The notes beneath the pieces were generated by a model, which saw only the letters and a list, made by a program, of their open reading frames with translations, searched no databases and was not told where the DNA came from. Source: JAIBJN01 sp963830885 (lineage in GTDB: Bacteria > Actinomycetota > Thermoleophilia > Gaiellales > Gaiellaceae). From it: DNA of 64,000 nt. The translations under genes were made by a program, and so were the position numbers. Location: positions 1-64,000 of the forward strand of contig CAWHOA010000008.1 of the NCBI GenBank assembly GCA_963830885.1, written 5' to 3'. This document shows, in pieces, positions 16,410-25,226 of this stretch (the first letter of the stretch is position 1; every line of letters starts with the position of its first letter).

Positions 16410-17488
16410 TGGCGAGCGCCGGCGGGCTCCGCGCGGTATTCGCGACCAGGCAGGACCGGGCGCTCCAGGGGGTCTCGGCGCGCTGGGCGCTGACCGCTGC
16501 GGTCTTCGTCGTGCTCGCCACCCTGCTCGGCCTCGCGCTCGGGCCCGTCGACCTCGGCGTCGTCGCGGTCGCCCGCGAAGTGCTCAGCCATGTCCCCTTC
16601 CTCGGCGTGGAGTCGACGTTCACGCCGACCCAGGACGCGATCCTCTGGGAGCTGCGGGCCCCCCGGGTCGCGCTCGGGCTCCTCGTCGGCGCCATGCTCG
16701 CCTCGGCCGGCGCGGCCTACCAGGGCGTCTTTCGGAACCCGCTCGCCGACCCGTACCTGCTTGGGGCCGCGGCCGGCGCCGGGCTGGGCGCCACGATCGT
16801 GATCGCCTACGACGTCGGCGGCGACGGCGGGCTCGACCTGCGCCCGGTCGCCGCGTTCGCCGGCGCGACGCTCGGCGTCGGCATTGCCTACCTTCTCGGC
16901 CGCTCCGTGGGCGGGCGCGGGACGACGACGCTCATCCTCGCGGGCGTCACGGTGGCCGCGTTCCTGACGGCGGTGCAGACCTACGTCCAGCAGCGCAGCG
17001 CGGAGACGGTGCAGGAGGTCTACAGCTGGATCCTGGGCCAGCTCGAGACCTCGGGCTGGACCGACGTCCTCATCCTGCTCCCGTACGTCGCCCTCAGCAC
17101 GGCCGTCCTCCTGTGGCACCGGCGCCTGCTCGACGTCCTCGCCGTCGGCGACGACGAGGCCGCGAGCCTGGGGGTGCCGGTCGCGCGGGTGCGGCTGCTC
17201 GTGGTCGCAGCGGCGACGCTGGGGACGGCCGCTGCGGTCGCCTTCAGCGGCCTGATCGCCTTCGTCGGGATCATCGTGCCGCATGCCGTGCGACTGCTGG
17301 CCGGGACGAGCTACCGCGTCGTGCTGCCGCTCTCGCTCGCGTTCGGCGCCGGCTTCCTCGTGCTCATGGACCTGGTCGCACGCACGGTGATCGCCCCGGG
17401 GCAGCTCCCGATCGGTGTCATCACCGCCTTCCTGGGCGCGCCCTTCTTCGCGTTCGTCCTCCGAACGACGAGGACGGTGGGCCCGTGA
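16409..17488 (+). CDS. btuC: Cobalamin ABC transporter permease, FecCD family
   Basis: The 359-residue protein has about ten membrane spans and the FecCD/BtuC signatures APRVALGLLVGAMLASAGAA, NPLADPYLLGAAAGAGLGA and SGLIAFVGIIVPHAVRLLAG. GTG at 16409 uses the last base of the btuF stop. It ends where btuD begins (1-nt overlap). The dimer forms the corrinoid channel driven by the downstream ATPase. Confidence 0.9.
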   Translation: MASAGGLRAVFATRQDRALQGVSARWALTAAVFVVLATLLGLALGPVDLGVVAVAREVLSHVPFLGVESTFTPTQDAILWELRAPRVALGLLVGAMLASAGAAYQGVFRNPLADPYLLGAAAGAGLGATIVIAYDVGGDGGLDLRPVAAFAGATLGVGIAYLLGRSVGGRGTTTLILAGVTVAAFLTAVQTYVQQRSAETVQEVYSWILGQLETSGWTDVLILLPYVALSTAVLLWHRRLLDVLAVGDDEAASLGVPVARVRLLVVAAATLGTAAAVAFSGLIAFVGIIVPHAVRLLAGTSYRVVLPLSLAFGAGFLVLMDLVARTVIAPGQLPIGVITAFLGAPFFAFVLRTTRTVGP

Positions 17489-18282
17489 TGCTCCGCGCGG
17501 AGCAGGTCGCGGTCGCCCTCGACGGCTCGCGCGTGGTCGACGGCGTCGACCTCGCTGTCGAGGACGGGGACTGGCTGGGCCTGATCGGCCCCAACGGCGC
17601 GGGGAAGACGACACTCCTGAAGGCGATCGCCGGCCTCGTCCCCTACTCGGGCTCGATCCGCCTCGAGGGGGACGAGGTCTCCGGGCTCGGCCGGCGCGCG
17701 ATCGCCCGCCGCGTGGCGGTCGTGCCGCAGATCCCCGTCATTCCACCGGACACGACCGTGCTCGAGTACGTCGTCCTCGGTCGGACGCCGCACCTCGGCT
17801 ATGCCGGCAGCCCGGGGCCGCGGGACATCGCGGCCGCGCGCTCGGCGCTGGCCCGCCTCGACGGGGCGCACCTGATCGACCGGCGACTCGGCTCGCTGAG
17901 CGGCGGCGAGCGGCAGCGCGCGGTGCTCGCGCGCGCGGTCGCGCAGGATGCGTCCCTCCTCCTTCTGGACGAGCCGACCAGCGCCCTCGACGTCGGGGCG
18001 CAGCAGCAGGTGCTCGAGCTGGTGGCCTCCCTGCGGGCGGGAGGCAGCCTCACCGTCGTGAGCTCGATGCACGACCTCACGCACGCGGGCCAGTACGCCG
18101 ACCGGCTCATGCTCCTGGACGGCGGCCGCGAGCAGGCGAGCGGACCGCCCGCCGAGGTGCTGACCGAGCAGCTCATCGCCCGCCATTTCGGCGCCTCGGT
18201 GCGCATCGTGGCCGACGAGGACGCCGGCATCGCCGTGCTCCCGCTGCGGCCGGCGGTGGAGTCCGAGAACCCCGTCACCTGA
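17488..18282 (+). CDS. btuD: Cobalamin ABC transporter ATP-binding protein
   Basis: The 264-residue ATPase has Walker A GPNGAGKTT (about 34-42), Q-loop VVPQIPVIPP, signature LSGGERQRA, Walker B LLLLDEPTSALD and the switch His in SSMHDLTHA. It overlaps btuC by 1 nt and cobU by 1 nt. The three transport genes are thus one translationally coupled block under the riboswitch. Confidence 0.92.
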   Translation: MLRAEQVAVALDGSRVVDGVDLAVEDGDWLGLIGPNGAGKTTLLKAIAGLVPYSGSIRLEGDEVSGLGRRAIARRVAVVPQIPVIPPDTTVLEYVVLGRTPHLGYAGSPGPRDIAAARSALARLDGAHLIDRRLGSLSGGERQRAVLARAVAQDASLLLLDEPTSALDVGAQQQVLELVASLRAGGSLTVVSSMHDLTHAGQYADRLMLLDGGREQASGPPAEVLTEQLIARHFGASVRIVADEDAGIAVLPLRPAVESENPVT

Positions 18283-18797
18283 TGCCGCTCACCTTCCTCC
18301 TTGGCGGAGCGCGGAGCGGGAAGTCGGCGCTCGGCGTCCGGCTGGCTGCGGAGTGGGAGGGGCCGGTCGTCGTGATCGCGACCGCCGAGGCCCGGGACGA
18401 CTCGGAAATGGCCGCGCGGATCGCCCGCCACCGGCTGGAGCGCCCGGCCGGCTGGCAGACGGTCGAGGAGCCCCTCGACCTGATCGGGGAGCTCGGCCGC
18501 GCGCCCGACCAGGCGTTCGTCCTCGTGGACTGCCTGACGCTCTGGGTGGCCAACGCGATCGAGGCCGGCTGGAGCGACGAGGACGTCGAGCAGGCTGCCG
18601 TGGACGCCGCGGTATCGGCGGCCGGGCGCGCCTCGCCTACCGTCGTCGTCAGCAACGAGATCGGCATGGGAGTCGTACCGGCCACGCCGCTCGGCCGCTC
18701 CTTCCGCGACCTCCTCGGGCGCGTGAACACCGAGTTCGCCGCGCGCGCCGAGCGCGCTTGCCTGGTGGTCGCGGGCCGCGCCCTCGAGCTGACGTGA
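18282..18797 (+). CDS. cobU: Adenosylcobinamide kinase / adenosylcobinamide-phosphate guanylyltransferase
   Basis: The 171-residue enzyme starts with the P-loop FLLGGARSGKS and has RIARHRLERPAGWQTVEEP, VLVDCLTLWVAN and VVSNEIGMGVVP, all CobU hallmarks. It phosphorylates adenosylcobinamide and then attaches GMP to make AdoCbi-GDP. It overlaps btuD by 1 nt and cobT by 4 nt. Its presence without cobalamin ring-synthesis genes nearby points to use of imported cobinamide. Confidence 0.93.
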   Translation: MPLTFLLGGARSGKSALGVRLAAEWEGPVVVIATAEARDDSEMAARIARHRLERPAGWQTVEEPLDLIGELGRAPDQAFVLVDCLTLWVANAIEAGWSDEDVEQAAVDAAVSAAGRASPTVVVSNEIGMGVVPATPLGRSFRDLLGRVNTEFAARAERACLVVAGRALELT

Positions 18798-19846
18798 CGC
18801 TCGAGGCGCTGGTCGCGCGGGTCCGGCCGGCCGACGTCGAAGCCGGTCGCGCCGCTCAGGCCGCGCTCGACGCGAAGACGAAGCCGCGCGGCAGCCTCGG
18901 CGAGCTCGAGGCGCTCGCCTGCCGCATCGCCGCGATCCGCGGCACGGCCTCGCCCGGCCGCCTGCGCGCCGCCCTCGTCCTCGCCGCAGGAGACCATGGC
19001 TACGCGCAGCGCGGCGTGAGCGCCTACCCGCAGGAGGTGACCGCGCAGATGCTCGCCGCCTTCGCCTCGGGCGGGGCGGCGATCGACGTGCTCGCCCGGG
19101 AGACGGGCCTTCGGGTGGTCGTCGTGGACGCGGGCGTCGCCGAGCCGGTGGCGCACCCGGAGATCAGGCCGGTGCGGCTCGGCGCCGGCACCGCCGACGC
19201 GACGCAGGGCCCGGCCATGAGCAGAGAGGACGCCGTCGCCGGCCTCCTCGCCGGCGCGGCTATCGCGGAGGAGCTCGCCGGCGAGGGCTACGGGATCGTC
19301 GCCACCGGCGACATGGGCATCGGCAACACGACGGCGGCGGCCGCCGTCTGCGCCGCGCTCCTCCCGGCGGCGCCGGAGCATGTCTGCGGCCGCGGGACGG
19401 GCGTCGACGACGACGGCCTGCGCCGCAAGGTCGAGGTGGTTCACTCGGCGCTGACCGTGAACCGGCCGGACGCCGCCGATCCGGTCGGCGTGCTCGCCGC
19501 GGTCGGCGGCTACGAGCTCGCCGTTCTCGCCGGGGCCTGCCTCGGCGCCGCCGGGTCGGGCGCGGTGGTCCTCCTCGACGGCTTCGTCACCGGGGCGGCG
19601 GCGCTCCTCGCCGCACGGCTGGCCCCGGCCGCGGCCGGGAGGATGGTCGCCTCGCACCTCTCGCCCGAGCCCGGCCACGCGCTCGTCCTCGCGGACCTCG
19701 GGCTGCGGCCGCTCCTCGACCTCGGCCTTCGGCTCGGGGAGGGGAGCGGCGCCGCGTTGGCGCTGCCGCTCCTCGCCGCGGCGCTTGCGATCCTCGCCGA
19801 CATGGCCACGTTCGAGTCCGCAGGCGTGACGGATGCAGGCGCCTGA
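18794..19846 (+). CDS. cobT: Nicotinate-nucleotide--dimethylbenzimidazole phosphoribosyltransferase
   Basis: The 350-residue protein shows CobT motifs: TKPRGSLGELEALACRIAAI, the AAGDHGYAQRGVSAYPQEVT segment, GDMGIGNTTAAAAV, CGRGTGVDD, and the C-terminal SHLSPEPGHALVL with the catalytic-type Glu in the same region as DLGLRLGEGSGAALA. It makes alpha-ribazole phosphate, the lower-ligand precursor. GTG 18794 overlaps cobU by 4 nt; its 3' end overlaps cobS by 14 nt. Confidence 0.93.
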   Translation: MTLEALVARVRPADVEAGRAAQAALDAKTKPRGSLGELEALACRIAAIRGTASPGRLRAALVLAAGDHGYAQRGVSAYPQEVTAQMLAAFASGGAAIDVLARETGLRVVVVDAGVAEPVAHPEIRPVRLGAGTADATQGPAMSREDAVAGLLAGAAIAEELAGEGYGIVATGDMGIGNTTAAAAVCAALLPAAPEHVCGRGTGVDDDGLRRKVEVVHSALTVNRPDAADPVGVLAAVGGYELAVLAGACLGAAGSGAVVLLDGFVTGAAALLAARLAPAAAGRMVASHLSPEPGHALVLADLGLRPLLDLGLRLGEGSGAALALPLLAAALAILADMATFESAGVTDAGA

Positions 19847-20591
19847 GACCGCGCTGCGCGCCACGGCTGCCGCGCTCGCCTTCCTGACGCGCGTCCCCGT
19901 GGGACGGCGGGTGGCGCTCGACGGCGAGGACGTCGCCCGGGGTGCGGTGCTGTTCCCCGTCGTCGGGGCGGGAATCGGAGCGCTCGTCGGCCTGGTCGCC
20001 GTCGGTCTGGACGCGCGGCTGACCGTCCTCGTCGCCGCCGGGCTCGCGGTCGCGCTGGAAGCCGTGCTCACCGGCGGGATCCACCTGGACGCGCTGGCCG
20101 ACTCCGCGGACGGGCTGGGCGCGGGGACGCGCGAGCGGGCGCTGGAGATCATGCGCGACCCGACGATCGGCGCCTTCGGGGCGACCGCGCTCCTGCTCGA
20201 CGTCGTCGTCAAGATCGCCGCCCTCGCGGCGGTCACGGCCGGCCCGGATGCACTGCTGGCCGTGGTGGCCGCCTTTGCGCTGGGGAGGACCGCTCCGCTC
20301 GCCCTCGGCTGGGCGCTCCCGTACGCCCGCCCGGAGGGAGGGAGCGGCGCGGCGCTGACGGGGGGCGCCGGCGAGGTCTCCCGGGCCCTCGGAGTCGGTC
20401 TCGGGATCGGGCTGGCCGTGGCCGCTCTCGGCCTGCGCGGAATCGTGCTCGCGGCGGCCGCGATGGTCGTGGCTGCTCTCATCGGCCTGGTCGCCCAGCG
20501 GCGTCTCGGCGGCGTCACCGGCGACATCCTGGGCGCCGCGATCGAGCTGACGACCACCCTGGCGCTCGTCGTAGCCGTCGCCACGCGCTGA
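19833..20591 (+). CDS. cobS: Adenosylcobinamide-GDP ribazoletransferase
   Basis: The 252-residue membrane protein begins like CobS (ALAFLTRVPVGRR) and has the cytosolic active-site loop TGGIHLDALADSADGLGAG followed by RALEIMRDPTIGAFG, with several hydrophobic helices. It joins AdoCbi-GDP to alpha-ribazole (phosphate) at the membrane to give cobalamin. It overlaps cobT and, by 1 nt, cobC. Confidence 0.92.
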   Translation: MQAPETALRATAAALAFLTRVPVGRRVALDGEDVARGAVLFPVVGAGIGALVGLVAVGLDARLTVLVAAGLAVALEAVLTGGIHLDALADSADGLGAGTRERALEIMRDPTIGAFGATALLLDVVVKIAALAAVTAGPDALLAVVAAFALGRTAPLALGWALPYARPEGGSGAALTGGAGEVSRALGVGLGIGLAVAALGLRGIVLAAAAMVVAALIGLVAQRRLGGVTGDILGAAIELTTTLALVVAVATR

Positions 20592-21226
20592 TGCTCGGCC
20601 TGCCTCCGCACGGCGACGCGACCCGGCTCCTGCTCGTCCGCCACGCCGAGACCGACCCGGCCCTGCGCGGGCGCTGTTACGGGCGCATGGAGGTCGACCT
20701 CTCGCCCGAAGGGCGGCGGCAGGCCGGGGAGCTCGCGGCCGCGCTCGGGGAGCTCTCGCTCGCCGCGGTTTATTCGAGCCCGCTCTCGCGGGCGCTCGAC
20801 ACTGCGCGCCCGATCGCGCTGGCCCACGGCCTCGAGCCGGCGGTCGACGACGATCTTCGCGAGATCGACTTCGGCGAGCTCGAGGGGCTCACCTACGAGG
20901 AGATCGAGGCGGAGCGGCCAGAAGTCTTCCGGGCCTGGATGGAGACGCCGACTTCGGTGCGCTTCCCCGGCGGCGAGTCCTTCGCCGACCTGCGCGGGCG
21001 CGTTCTGCGAGTTGTCGGCGCGATCAGAGAGCGCCATGCCGGCGAGGCCGCGGCAGTCGTCGCGCACGGCGGAGCGGTCAGGGTGGTGCTCGCCGATGCG
21101 CTCGGCCTGGCCGAAGGCGCCGTCTTCAGGCTCGACCAGGCCTACGGCGGGCTCAGCGTCGTCGACTGGGTGGGCGGAGTGCCGGTCGTGCGCGTGGTCA
21201 ACGCCGTCCTATACTCGCCCGCATGA
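20591..21226 (+). CDS. cobC: Alpha-ribazole phosphatase-like histidine phosphatase
   Basis: The 211-residue protein is a histidine phosphatase: LLLVRHAETDPALRGRCYG (phosphohistidine RHxE near the start), YSSPLSRALDTARPIA, the acid in REIDFGELEGLTYEEIEAE, and VVAHGGAVRV with the second catalytic His. In this operon it most likely removes the phosphate from alpha-ribazole phosphate or cobalamin phosphate. A general phosphoglycerate-mutase-like function is the alternative. The stop overlaps the next start by 4 nt. Confidence 0.85.
   Translation: MLGLPPHGDATRLLLVRHAETDPALRGRCYGRMEVDLSPEGRRQAGELAAALGELSLAAVYSSPLSRALDTARPIALAHGLEPAVDDDLREIDFGELEGLTYEEIEAERPEVFRAWMETPTSVRFPGGESFADLRGRVLRVVGAIRERHAGEAAAVVAHGGAVRVVLADALGLAEGAVFRLDQAYGGLSVVDWVGGVPVVRVVNAVLYSPA
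21210..21215 (+). promoter_or_regulatory. -10 element for a leaderless CinA-like transcript
   Basis: TATACT, inside the end of cobC, ends 7 nt before the ATG at 21223, allowing expression independent of the riboswitch. Confidence 0.5.
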
Positions 21227-21951
21227 CGCCCGCGGCGACCGCCGTCGTCCTCACCGTCGGGAACGAGATCGTCTTCGGTGACGTCGAGAACACGAACGCG
21301 TCCTGGCTGGCGCGCCGGCTCGCCGAGCTCGGGCTGGAGGTGCGCATGCTCGCGGCGGTGCGGGACTCCGTGGACGAGGTCGCCGAGTTCCTCCGCGCCG
21401 AGATGGAGCGCACCGGCGTCGTCTTCGTCACCGGCGGCCTCGGCGGGACTCCCGACGACATCACCCGCGAGGCGGTCGCTGAGGCCTTCGGGGTCGGAAC
21501 CGAGGAGATCCCCGAGCTGGCGGAGTCGCTGCGGTCGCGCTTCGGCCCGAGGGGGCTCGGTGAGTACGCCGCGCGCTGGGCAAGCATCCCACAGGGAGCC
21601 GTGCCGCTGGAGAACCCGCTCGGCGGCGCGCCCGGCTTCATTCTCGGCAACGTCCACGTCCTGCCGGGGCTCCCGAGCGAGATGGAGGCGATGTTCGAGA
21701 CCCTCGCCGACCGGTTCCGCGGCGAGCCGATCGGCGCGTGGCGCCGCCGCTACTCCACCGGCGAGGGTCAGATCGTCGCCATCCTCGAGGAGGCGACGCG
21801 CCGCCATCCGACCGTGACGGTCGGCAGCTACCCGTCCTTCCTGGACACGGGGCCGGAGGTCGAGGTCGTGCTCAAGTCCGCCGACGCCGACGCGCTGGGC
21901 GAAGCGGCCGCCTGGGTCGAGTCGGCGCTGGCCGAGCGGATTGGAGGGTGA
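21223..21951 (+). CDS. CinA/MoaB-like molybdopterin-binding-domain protein
   Basis: The 242-residue protein matches the COG1058 N-terminal domain of CinA: LTVGNEIVFGDVENTNASWL, then VFVTGGLGGTPDDITREAVA, and PGFILGNVHVLPGLPSEMEA. CinA relatives of this type act as NMN/ADP-ribose pyrophosphatases, but the separate C-terminal deamidase domain is missing here. It overlaps cobC by 4 nt and also has its own TATACT box, so it may be read with or apart from the B12 operon. A link to nicotinate mononucleotide, the CobT co-substrate, is only a suggestion. Confidence 0.8.
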   Translation: MTPAATAVVLTVGNEIVFGDVENTNASWLARRLAELGLEVRMLAAVRDSVDEVAEFLRAEMERTGVVFVTGGLGGTPDDITREAVAEAFGVGTEEIPELAESLRSRFGPRGLGEYAARWASIPQGAVPLENPLGGAPGFILGNVHVLPGLPSEMEAMFETLADRFRGEPIGAWRRRYSTGEGQIVAILEEATRRHPTVTVGSYPSFLDTGPEVEVVLKSADADALGEAAAWVESALAERIGG

Positions 21952-21952
21952 G

Positions 21953-22762
21953 GTGAAGGTCTTCATCGTCAGCGACATGGAGGGTGTCTCGGGGATCGTG
22001 AAATGGGAGCAGGTGAGCGGCGGCGAGTCGCTCTACGAGGAGGGGCGCAAGCTCTACACCGAGGAGATCAACGCGGCCGTCCGCGGGGCGAAGGCTGCCG
22101 GGGCGACGGAGATCGTCGTCATGGATTGTCACGGCGCCGGAAAGGGCTGGGACTTCAACTCCCTCGTCCCCGAGCTGCTCGACCCGGACTGCGAGTGGGT
22201 CGTCCAGAACGAGTGGACGGAGTACACGGAGTTCCTCGAGGAGGGCTGTGACGCCGCGCTGTTCGTCGCGATGCACTCGAAGGCGGGCGCGGATCGCGGA
22301 GTCATGAGCCACACCATCTCCGGCCGCGACTACCGCGACCTCCGCTTCAACGGCGTCTCCGTCGGCGAGACGGGCATCAACGCGGCGCTGTGCGGTGCCT
22401 GGGGCTGTCCGGTCGTCCTCGTCACGGGAGACGACGTTGCCTGTCGTGAGGCGACCGACCTGCTCGGGCCCGAGCTCGTCACCGTCGCGGTCAAGCAGGG
22501 CCTCGGCCGGTTCAGCTCGCGCCAGCTCCCGCCGGTCCGCGCCCGCGCCCTCATCGAGGCGGCCGCGAAGGAGGCGGTCGAGAAGCGCGACCGGATCCCG
22601 CCGTACGACCCGGGCAAGCCGTGCGAGGTCGTGGCCGTCCTCGCCACCCCGGACCTCGCGGACCGCTACCGCCATCGCCACGGCGTCGAGCTCGTCGATC
22701 CGGTTACGATCGCCTCCCGGGCGGACGACTGGTGGACCGCCTGGCGCCAGTTCTTCTTCTAG
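21953..22762 (+). CDS. M55-family D-aminopeptidase (DppA-like)
   Basis: The 269-residue protein starts with the zinc motif SDMEGVSGI and keeps DCHGAGK, AMHSKAGADRGVMSHTISG and VGETGINAALCGAWGCPVV, which are DppA/M55 signatures with the SDxEG zinc ligands and catalytic His. It would be a decameric zinc peptidase acting on D-amino-acid dipeptides, possibly from cell-wall turnover. GTG 21953 behind GGAGGGTGAG was chosen over the TTG at 21941. It follows the CinA-like gene by 1 nt. Confidence 0.88.
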   Translation: MKVFIVSDMEGVSGIVKWEQVSGGESLYEEGRKLYTEEINAAVRGAKAAGATEIVVMDCHGAGKGWDFNSLVPELLDPDCEWVVQNEWTEYTEFLEEGCDAALFVAMHSKAGADRGVMSHTISGRDYRDLRFNGVSVGETGINAALCGAWGCPVVLVTGDDVACREATDLLGPELVTVAVKQGLGRFSSRQLPPVRARALIEAAAKEAVEKRDRIPPYDPGKPCEVVAVLATPDLADRYRHRHGVELVDPVTIASRADDWWTAWRQFFF

Positions 22763-23069
22763 GCCACGTCCCCAGCGGGCACGCCCTGGTGCCAGGCACT
22801 TGGACGTGTCCCACGCCAGGGTTTCCGCGGCGTTCGGGAGCGCAGACACGGCCCGAGCGGTCATGGCCAGGTACCAGGCACTTGGGCATGTTCGCCGGTG
22901 ACACGTCCAGCTACTTGATCCGGACGCGGAGGCCGTGCGCGTCGCCGGAGGGCGGGAGCGCTCCGCGGCGCGAGACGAACGCCAAGATGACGCGAGGAGG
23001 CTCGCCTCGACTCGTAACGAGGCCGTAACGCGCGCGAGGACGCCGACCCCGGCGGATACCATCGACCCC
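22763..23069. other. Intergenic region with a repeated 21-nt motif
   Basis: This 307-nt gap holds two near copies of a motif, GGTGCCAGGCACTTGGACGTG at one base longer than can be quoted here (22788-22808) and its variant at 22870-22890, 82 nt apart in direct orientation, each with the core CCAGGCACTTGG. Copies of CCACGTCC/GGACGTG around them could form alternative stems. The last part contains the pcrA promoter. No coding frame looks real. Confidence 0.5.
23057..23062 (+). promoter_or_regulatory. -10 element of leaderless pcrA promoter
   Basis: TACCAT ends 7 nt before the ATG at 23070; there is no Shine-Dalgarno sequence. Confidence 0.5.
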
Positions 23070-25226
23070 ATGGCGGTCACCTCTCCCGAGCAGTACCTCG
23101 CCGACCTGAACCCGGCGCAGCGCGAGGCAGTCCTCGCCACCGAGGGGCCCGTGCTCGTCGTCGCGGGCGCGGGCTCGGGGAAGACGCGCGTCCTCACCCA
23201 CCGCATCGCGCACCTCGTCACGGCCTGTGGCGTGAAGCCGAACGAGATCCTCGCGATCACGTTCACGAACAAGGCCGCCGGGGAGATGAAGCGCCGCCTC
23301 GAGCTCGGTCTCGGCGACGTGGCTCAGCGCATGTGGGTGATGACCTTCCATGCCGCCTGCGGCCGAATCCTCCGCCGGGAGGCGCCGCGCCTGAACTACC
23401 GCTCCAACTTCACGATCTACGACCAGGCCGACCAGGTCCGCGTCGTCAAGGCGATCGTCGAGGAGGAGGGTTGGGACCCCAAGCGCTTCGTCCCGCGCGG
23501 CATCCACGCGCAGATCTCGAGCGCGAAGAACCAGCTCGTCGGCCCCGAGGAGTACGAGCAGCGCGTCGGCTCCTTCTACGAGCAGACCGTCGCCGCCGTC
23601 TACAAGCGCTACCAGAGCCGCCTGCTCACCTCGAACGCGATGGACTTCGACGACCTGATCATGCGCACTGTCGAGGTGCTGGAGAACCACCCGGACGCGC
23701 GCGAGAAGTGGCAGAAGGCCTTCCGCTACATCCTCGTGGACGAGTACCAGGACACGAACCACGCGCAGTACCGGCTCCTGCAGCTCCTCGCCGGCGTGCA
23801 CGGGAACGTGTTCGCGGTCGGCGACCCCGACCAGTCGATCTACGCCTTCCGAGGCGCCGACATCCGCAACATCCTCGAGTTCGAGCGCGACTTCGGCGGC
23901 GCGCAGGTGATCGCGCTCGAGCAGAACTACCGCTCGACGAACGCCATCCTCCGCGCCGCCAACTCGCTGATCGCCAACAACCGCGAGCGCAAGCCCAAGA
24001 ACCTCTTCAGCGAGCTCGGCGAGGGCGACCCGGTCCGCGTGCTCGAGGTCGAGGACGAGCACGCCGAGGCGCGCTTCGTCGCCTCCGAGATCGCCGGCCT
24101 GCTCGAGGAGGGCCACGCCGGCGCCGAGGTCGCGGTCTTCTACCGGACGAACGCGCAGTCGCGCGTGCTCGAGGACGTGCTCGTCCGCCAGGAGATCCCG
24201 TACCAGGTGATCGGCGGCCCGCGCTTCTACGAACGCGCCGAGATCAAGGACGCGGTCGCCTACCTCCAGGTCATCGACAATCCCTTCGACGGCGTCTCGC
24301 TCGCGCGCATCGCCAACCGGCCGCGCCGCGGCATCGGCGACGCGTCGATCGCCCGCCTCCAGGTGTACGCCGACGCCCAGGCCATCTCCCTCTTCGAGGC
24401 GCTCGACCACGCCGAGGAAGCGGGCGTCGGCGCCGCGCCGCTCAAGGCCGTCCAGCGTCTGCACGGCCTGCTCCAGTCGCTGATGGCCGGCGCGCTCGAG
24501 CTGCCCGTCCCCGAGCTGGTGGAGCGCGTGCTCGAGCAGAGCGGCTACCTCGAGGCGCTGAAGGCCGAGCGCACGATCGAGGCGCAGGGCCGCATCGAGA
24601 ACCTGCTCGAGCTCGGCGGCGTCGCGCTCGAGTACCAGGCGGCCGCCGAGAATCCGACGCTCTCCGAGTTCCTGCAGCAGATCTCGCTCTTCTCCGACCA
24701 GGACGCGCTGGCCGAGGAGGGCAGCCGCGTCACGCTGATGACGCTCCACAACGCGAAGGGCCTCGAGTTCCGGGCGGTCTTCCTGGTCGGCATGGAGGAG
24801 GGCGTCTTCCCGCACGCGCGCTCGATCGAGGAGCAGGGGATCGAGGAGGAGCGCCGCCTCGCCTACGTCGGGCTCACGCGGGCGCAGGAGCGGCTGGCGC
24901 TCACGCACGCGGCCACGCGCTCGCTCTGGGGCTCGCGCGACTACCGCAGCCCGAGCCGCTTCCTCGAGGAGCTGCCCGAGGGCGAGATCCAGCGCGAGCG
25001 GCTTCGCCCGGCCTCCTGGACGGGCTACAACGCGCCGCGCGCGTCCCAGCTGCCGACCGGCCCCGCGCCCGACCTGTCGACCGGCGACTCGGTGCGCCAC
25101 TCGACGCTCGGCGAGGGCGTCGTCGTCCGCATCGAGGGCGACGGCATCGTCACCGTGCGCTTCGCGCAGGACGGTGCCGAGCGTCGGCTCATGCTCGACT
25201 ACGCACCGCTGGAGAAGGTCCTGTGA
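23070..25226 (+). CDS. pcrA: ATP-dependent DNA helicase UvrD/PcrA
   Basis: The 718-residue superfamily 1A helicase has the Q-motif LNPAQREAV, motif I GAGSGKTR (33-40), motif Ia AITFTNKAAGEM, motif II VDEYQDTNHAQY, motif III GDPDQSIYAFRGAD, motif IV ALEQNYRST, motif V VTLMTLHNAKGLEF and motif VI RRLAYVGLTRAQ. The C-terminus ends in a short Tudor-like domain (STLGEGVVVRIEGDGIVTV) that contacts RNA polymerase in PcrA. It acts in nucleotide-excision repair and in removing stalled complexes. The next gene overlaps by 4 nt. Confidence 0.95.
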   Translation: MAVTSPEQYLADLNPAQREAVLATEGPVLVVAGAGSGKTRVLTHRIAHLVTACGVKPNEILAITFTNKAAGEMKRRLELGLGDVAQRMWVMTFHAACGRILRREAPRLNYRSNFTIYDQADQVRVVKAIVEEEGWDPKRFVPRGIHAQISSAKNQLVGPEEYEQRVGSFYEQTVAAVYKRYQSRLLTSNAMDFDDLIMRTVEVLENHPDAREKWQKAFRYILVDEYQDTNHAQYRLLQLLAGVHGNVFAVGDPDQSIYAFRGADIRNILEFERDFGGAQVIALEQNYRSTNAILRAANSLIANNRERKPKNLFSELGEGDPVRVLEVEDEHAEARFVASEIAGLLEEGHAGAEVAVFYRTNAQSRVLEDVLVRQEIPYQVIGGPRFYERAEIKDAVAYLQVIDNPFDGVSLARIANRPRRGIGDASIARLQVYADAQAISLFEALDHAEEAGVGAAPLKAVQRLHGLLQSLMAGALELPVPELVERVLEQSGYLEALKAERTIEAQGRIENLLELGGVALEYQAAAENPTLSEFLQQISLFSDQDALAEEGSRVTLMTLHNAKGLEFRAVFLVGMEEGVFPHARSIEEQGIEEERRLAYVGLTRAQERLALTHAATRSLWGSRDYRSPSRFLEELPEGEIQRERLRPASWTGYNAPRASQLPTGPAPDLSTGDSVRHSTLGEGVVVRIEGDGIVTVRFAQDGAERRLMLDYAPLEKVL

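Noticed and set aside
18275..21067. Open frame of 930 codons on the minus strand
   Set aside because: It lies opposite cobU, cobT, cobS and cobC, all of which have clear motifs; composition is low-complexity.
22911..25100. Open frame of 729 codons on the minus strand
   Set aside because: Antisense to pcrA, with repetitive Leu/Glu/Asp content and no recognised motif.
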